The notes under the pieces are model-generated. The model was not told the origin of the DNA. It made no database searches and saw only the letters and a list, made by a program, of their open reading frames with translations. DNA of 54,915 nucleotides from Chara braunii (Eukaryota > Streptophyta > Charophyceae > Charales > Characeae): NCBI GenBank assembly GCA_003427395.1, contig BFEA01000480.1, positions 890,728 through 945,642 of the forward strand, written 5' to 3'. This document shows, piece by piece, positions 52,728-54,915 of this stretch; the stretch's first letter is position 1; each line of letters starts with the position of its first letter. The translations under genes and the position numbers were made by a program.

Positions 52728-54105
52728 AAGACGAAGATGAAGGGGCTGGTTTTTGTCCCGGTGGATCACAACCCGGGAGATACGCTAACATGCTGCCCTT
52801 GGTTTATAAAAATAGTCTTGACACGCTGTTTCTGAAGAATGAGGGTTTTGATGTGGAGACGAGAGATGAGGTGTCGGTACTTCGGGATATGGAGTCAGAA
52901 TACAGAGTTAGGAATTTAACTGCCTTTGCCAAATGGGATAAGGGTGGGAAATTGGGGCGAGCATATGCCATTCCGAAACATAAGGATATCTCGAAATGGC
53001 GACCAATCTGCCCCTCCTTCAGTGAAGCCAATGTTCGAGGCTCCAGGATCGTATCTAGGGTGGTCAATGAGATGTTATGGCAGCTTCCCAAGCGTTCGCA
53101 TTTCAACTTGCGCAGTACTGATCTATTGCTGCAGCATACGCACATGGTGAATAAGGATGTGTGTGCTGGGGAGGAACTTCTGATTGCAGCCTATGATGTG
53201 AAAGAAATGTTCTGCAATCTACCACACCAATGAATCATAAGGTCGTTGGAATGGTTAATCGATTTTTGGATTAAATCTGGCGTAGAAAGGGCTATGATCC
53301 GGAAGCTTGGTAAAGGTGTTAAATTAATCAGGGGGAGGAAAATGGAAGGCTGGCAGTGCGTGGAATTTTGTCAAATTCTGAATTTTATCGCCTTCGATCT
53401 TGTCCATACCTTTACCATGGTTGGTGGAGCCGTGCTGCGACAAAAGGTTGGTATCCCTATGGGGAAGCCTGCCAGCCCTGCCATCGCTTGTATGTTGTGC
53501 GCCCACTCCGAATTTGTGTTCCTGCTATCTCTAGGTGCCGATCGAGCCTTGGTCATGGTATTCGACTCATTGACGATGTGACGATTTTTATCAAGTTTCG
53601 GAAGAAAGACAAGGAGAGTGAGAAAAATGCATGGAGGATTTTAGGCAGATTTGAGAAGTCGTATGGTAAGAACCTTACCCTTGAATGTACGAACCGTTCC
53701 GGACCATGGGAGTTCTTGGGTTGCGTATTGGAGGACCTAGGGGCACCACTCGGTGTGAGGTGTGCTGTTGTTTTGAAGAACCAACTTGCGGTTAGGAGTG
53801 GAGTTATTAGGTTTCAGAATCTGCAAGATGCTTGTTCCTATTCGAACCGCCAGCAGAAAATTGCGGTAATTATCTCTTTCTTGTATCCGGCGAGGCGCTT
53901 TACCGATATGGAGGAGATGGAGGGGAACTTTTTCCTTTCGCTGAAAATTGAACTTAGACTTCGCGGGTTCTTTGATGACTATTTCGATACTGCCTTGTTG
54001 AATTTTTCATCCAAGTTCGAAGGTGTTTGGGATCGGTGGGTGAGATTGCTGATGGGCTGGACATTGCCTTCCGGACGGGTTTTGAGAAATAGGGGTGAGA
54101 CGTGA
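52728..54105 (+). pseudogene. ORF2 C-terminal part: Penelope-type reverse transcriptase
   Basis: Begins KGLVFVPVDHNPGDTL in the ORF2 frame, then shifts near 52,795. The second frame has AIPKHKDISKWRPICPSF, motif A AAYDVKEMFCNLPH (Asp present), an in-frame TGA at 53,231-53,233, and motif B VGIPMGKPASPAIACM. A second shift near 53,550 leads to motif C IRLIDDVTIFIKF (both Asp present) and EFLGCVLEDLG. The C-terminal part runs to TGA at 54,103-54,105, where the right pseudo-LTR begins. The blocks resemble Penelope and telomerase RTs more than LINE or LTR enzymes. Catalytic residues survive but the frame does not. Confidence 0.87.
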
Positions 54106-54704
54106 TAGGTAGGGGGCACCGCTTTTTCTGCCCTGCTATACTGACGAAGGGTACCGGGTCACGTCTGTCCCCTTAGCTCGGTAATGATTCAAGGTAGGAG
54201 GGGGTGGGGTCGGCCTGTTTCTTGTAGGCGTTGGGGTCTCATCTTTGTACGGAGTGAGTAGACTGTGTTTCCGAGTATTTTTACTCTCTAGCTGCATTCT
54301 TATAAGTTGCAATATGATAACTCAGTTCTCATCTCCGTCGCTTAGAAGACCCCTGATGTTTCCGGCTCTGGCGGCCGGATGAAACATGTAGGGTCGACCG
54401 CCAGTAGCTCGGACCTGGGTTTTGACGACTACGAGCTGTTATGCTCATGATTCGGTTCGAGCTTTGGGTTGTGCTTCATTTTGAATTTTATGCCCTCGCG
54501 TTCGGGAGAATTCGTTTGTCATCTTCGTAAACTTTCTGAATGCTGAGCTCTGTCCTTCTTGCTCTGGTCAGTTCTTCTCGTTGAACTGTGTGTTGTCTGT
54601 CGTCAACTTTTGAATGTTGAGCCTTGTCCTTTCTCGTTGAACTATGTGTTGCCTGTCGTATCAGTTTGCTTGGTTCCGCTTCATTGACAACAGTTGGTAT
54701 ACTA
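54106..54704 (+). repeat. Right pseudo-LTR of the Penelope-like element
   Basis: Starts one base after the ORF2 stop. Offset from the left copy is 5,130 bp. Ends ...TTGGTATACTA, then passes into a (TA)n-flanked element, so the insertion lost or replaced some target DNA. Confidence 0.9.
54348..54395 (+). ncRNA. Hammerhead ribozyme relic (right pseudo-LTR)
   Basis: Same layout as 49,195-49,242: GACCC (54,348-54,352), core CTGATGT (one change from CUGANGA at the last base), stem II, GAAA (54,381-54,384), CATG, TA, GGGTC (54,391-54,395). The two copies carry different core changes; where one is altered the other fits the consensus. That supports a working ancestral ribozyme. Confidence 0.62.
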
Positions 54705-54802
54705 TCGAACCTGGAGGTGTTCGGCCCCCGAACGGGACCCTGAATACCCGAACGTTCGGGGGCCAGCCCAAGGGCTCCCGAACGTTCGGTCAGGTAACCC
54801 TG
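54705..54802 (+). mobile_element. (TA)n-flanked CAGGGT-end element, right end only
   Basis: CGAACCTGGAGGTGTTCGGC matches copy 3 near 46,319, and the end GTCAGGTAACCCTG is followed by (TA)n. Confidence 0.75.
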
Positions 54803-54858
54803 TATATATATATATATATATTCTATTTGACGATATATATGTATATATATATATATAT

Positions 54859-54915
54859 CGTTCGGCCGTTCAAACCGAACGCGAAGCCAAAAAAAAAAAA
54901 AAAAAAAAAAAAAAA
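54859..54915 (+). mobile_element. Start of a further (TA)n-flanked element, running off the window
   Basis: CGTTCGGCCGTTCAAACCGA then ACGCGAAGCC and poly(A) match the left part of copy 2 near 44,992-45,020. The CAGGGT end itself is missing. Confidence 0.55.

Larger units (their letters stand above)
48976..54704 (+). mobile_element. Penelope-like retroelement with N-terminal GIY-YIG nuclease
   Basis: Direct pseudo-LTRs (48,976-49,550 and 54,106-54,704) enclose ORF1 (CCHC and coiled coil) and ORF2 (GIY-YIG, linker, RT). The RT has Penelope-type blocks, including motif A AYDVKEMFCNLPH, motif B GIPMGKPASPA and motif C LIDDV. Canonical Penelope elements carry the nuclease after RT; here it comes before, as in the Chlamys-type clade described from green algae and protists. 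Stops and frameshifts in both ORFs make this copy inactive. It sits among (TA)n-flanked elements. No clear target duplication. Confidence 0.88.

Overview
This is a eukaryotic, repeat-dominated window with one recognisable host gene. The proteins are of plant/green-lineage type: a three-finger RanBP2-type zinc-finger protein of the land-plant kind, a chromodomain Ty3/gypsy element primed by initiator tRNA-Met, and U2 snRNA retropseudogenes. Very long introns, K/E-rich gag-like ORFs and a Penelope-like element with an N-terminal nuclease suggest a charophyte alga such as Chara. That genus is inferred from recalled family resemblance, not from a search.

1-3,270: assembly-compromised edge. Two 38-bp Nextera mate-pair junction adapters (96-133, 268-305) join fragments that recur at 2,996-3,133 and 3,176-3,270. 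Short palindromic elements (families called M1, M2, M3 and R here) begin here and recur through the first 31 kb.

3,600-13,300: the host gene. A TATA motif, a possible 5'-UTR intron, exon 6,120-6,631, a 6,595-bp phase-2 intron full of tandem duplications and M2 elements, and exon 13,227-13,299. The splice joins the two halves of the third zinc finger and gives a 194-residue protein. The intron also holds a tRNA-like/U2 snRNA chimera with a poly(A) tail.

13,300-24,850: no gene recognised; microsatellites, tandem duplications, short palindromic elements, a second U2 retropseudogene and a perfect 42-bp inverted repeat at 18,821-18,943.

24,857-33,360: a decayed chromovirus-type Ty3/gypsy retrotransposon on the minus strand (LTRs, PBS, gag, protease, RT, RNase H, integrase, chromodomain), with small insertions in gag and RT.

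33,400-39,200: minisatellites, two long palindromes built from (AATC)n/(GATT)n, and very long polypyrimidine (about 0.6 kb) and polypurine (about 1.2 kb) tracts.

39,600-44,000: two tandem copies of an unknown unit of about 1.97 kb; one carries a 471-bp insertion with a 9-bp target duplication, as Mutator-like elements make.

44,280-48,967 and the last 210 bp: a family of 0.7-0.8 kb elements whose CAGGGT...ACCCTG ends lie in (TA)n, plus a second (TA)n-associated repeat.

48,976-54,704: a Penelope-like retroelement with direct pseudo-LTRs, a CCHC/coiled-coil ORF1, a GIY-YIG nuclease placed before the RT, and a hammerhead-ribozyme relic in each pseudo-LTR. This is the most interesting system in the window.
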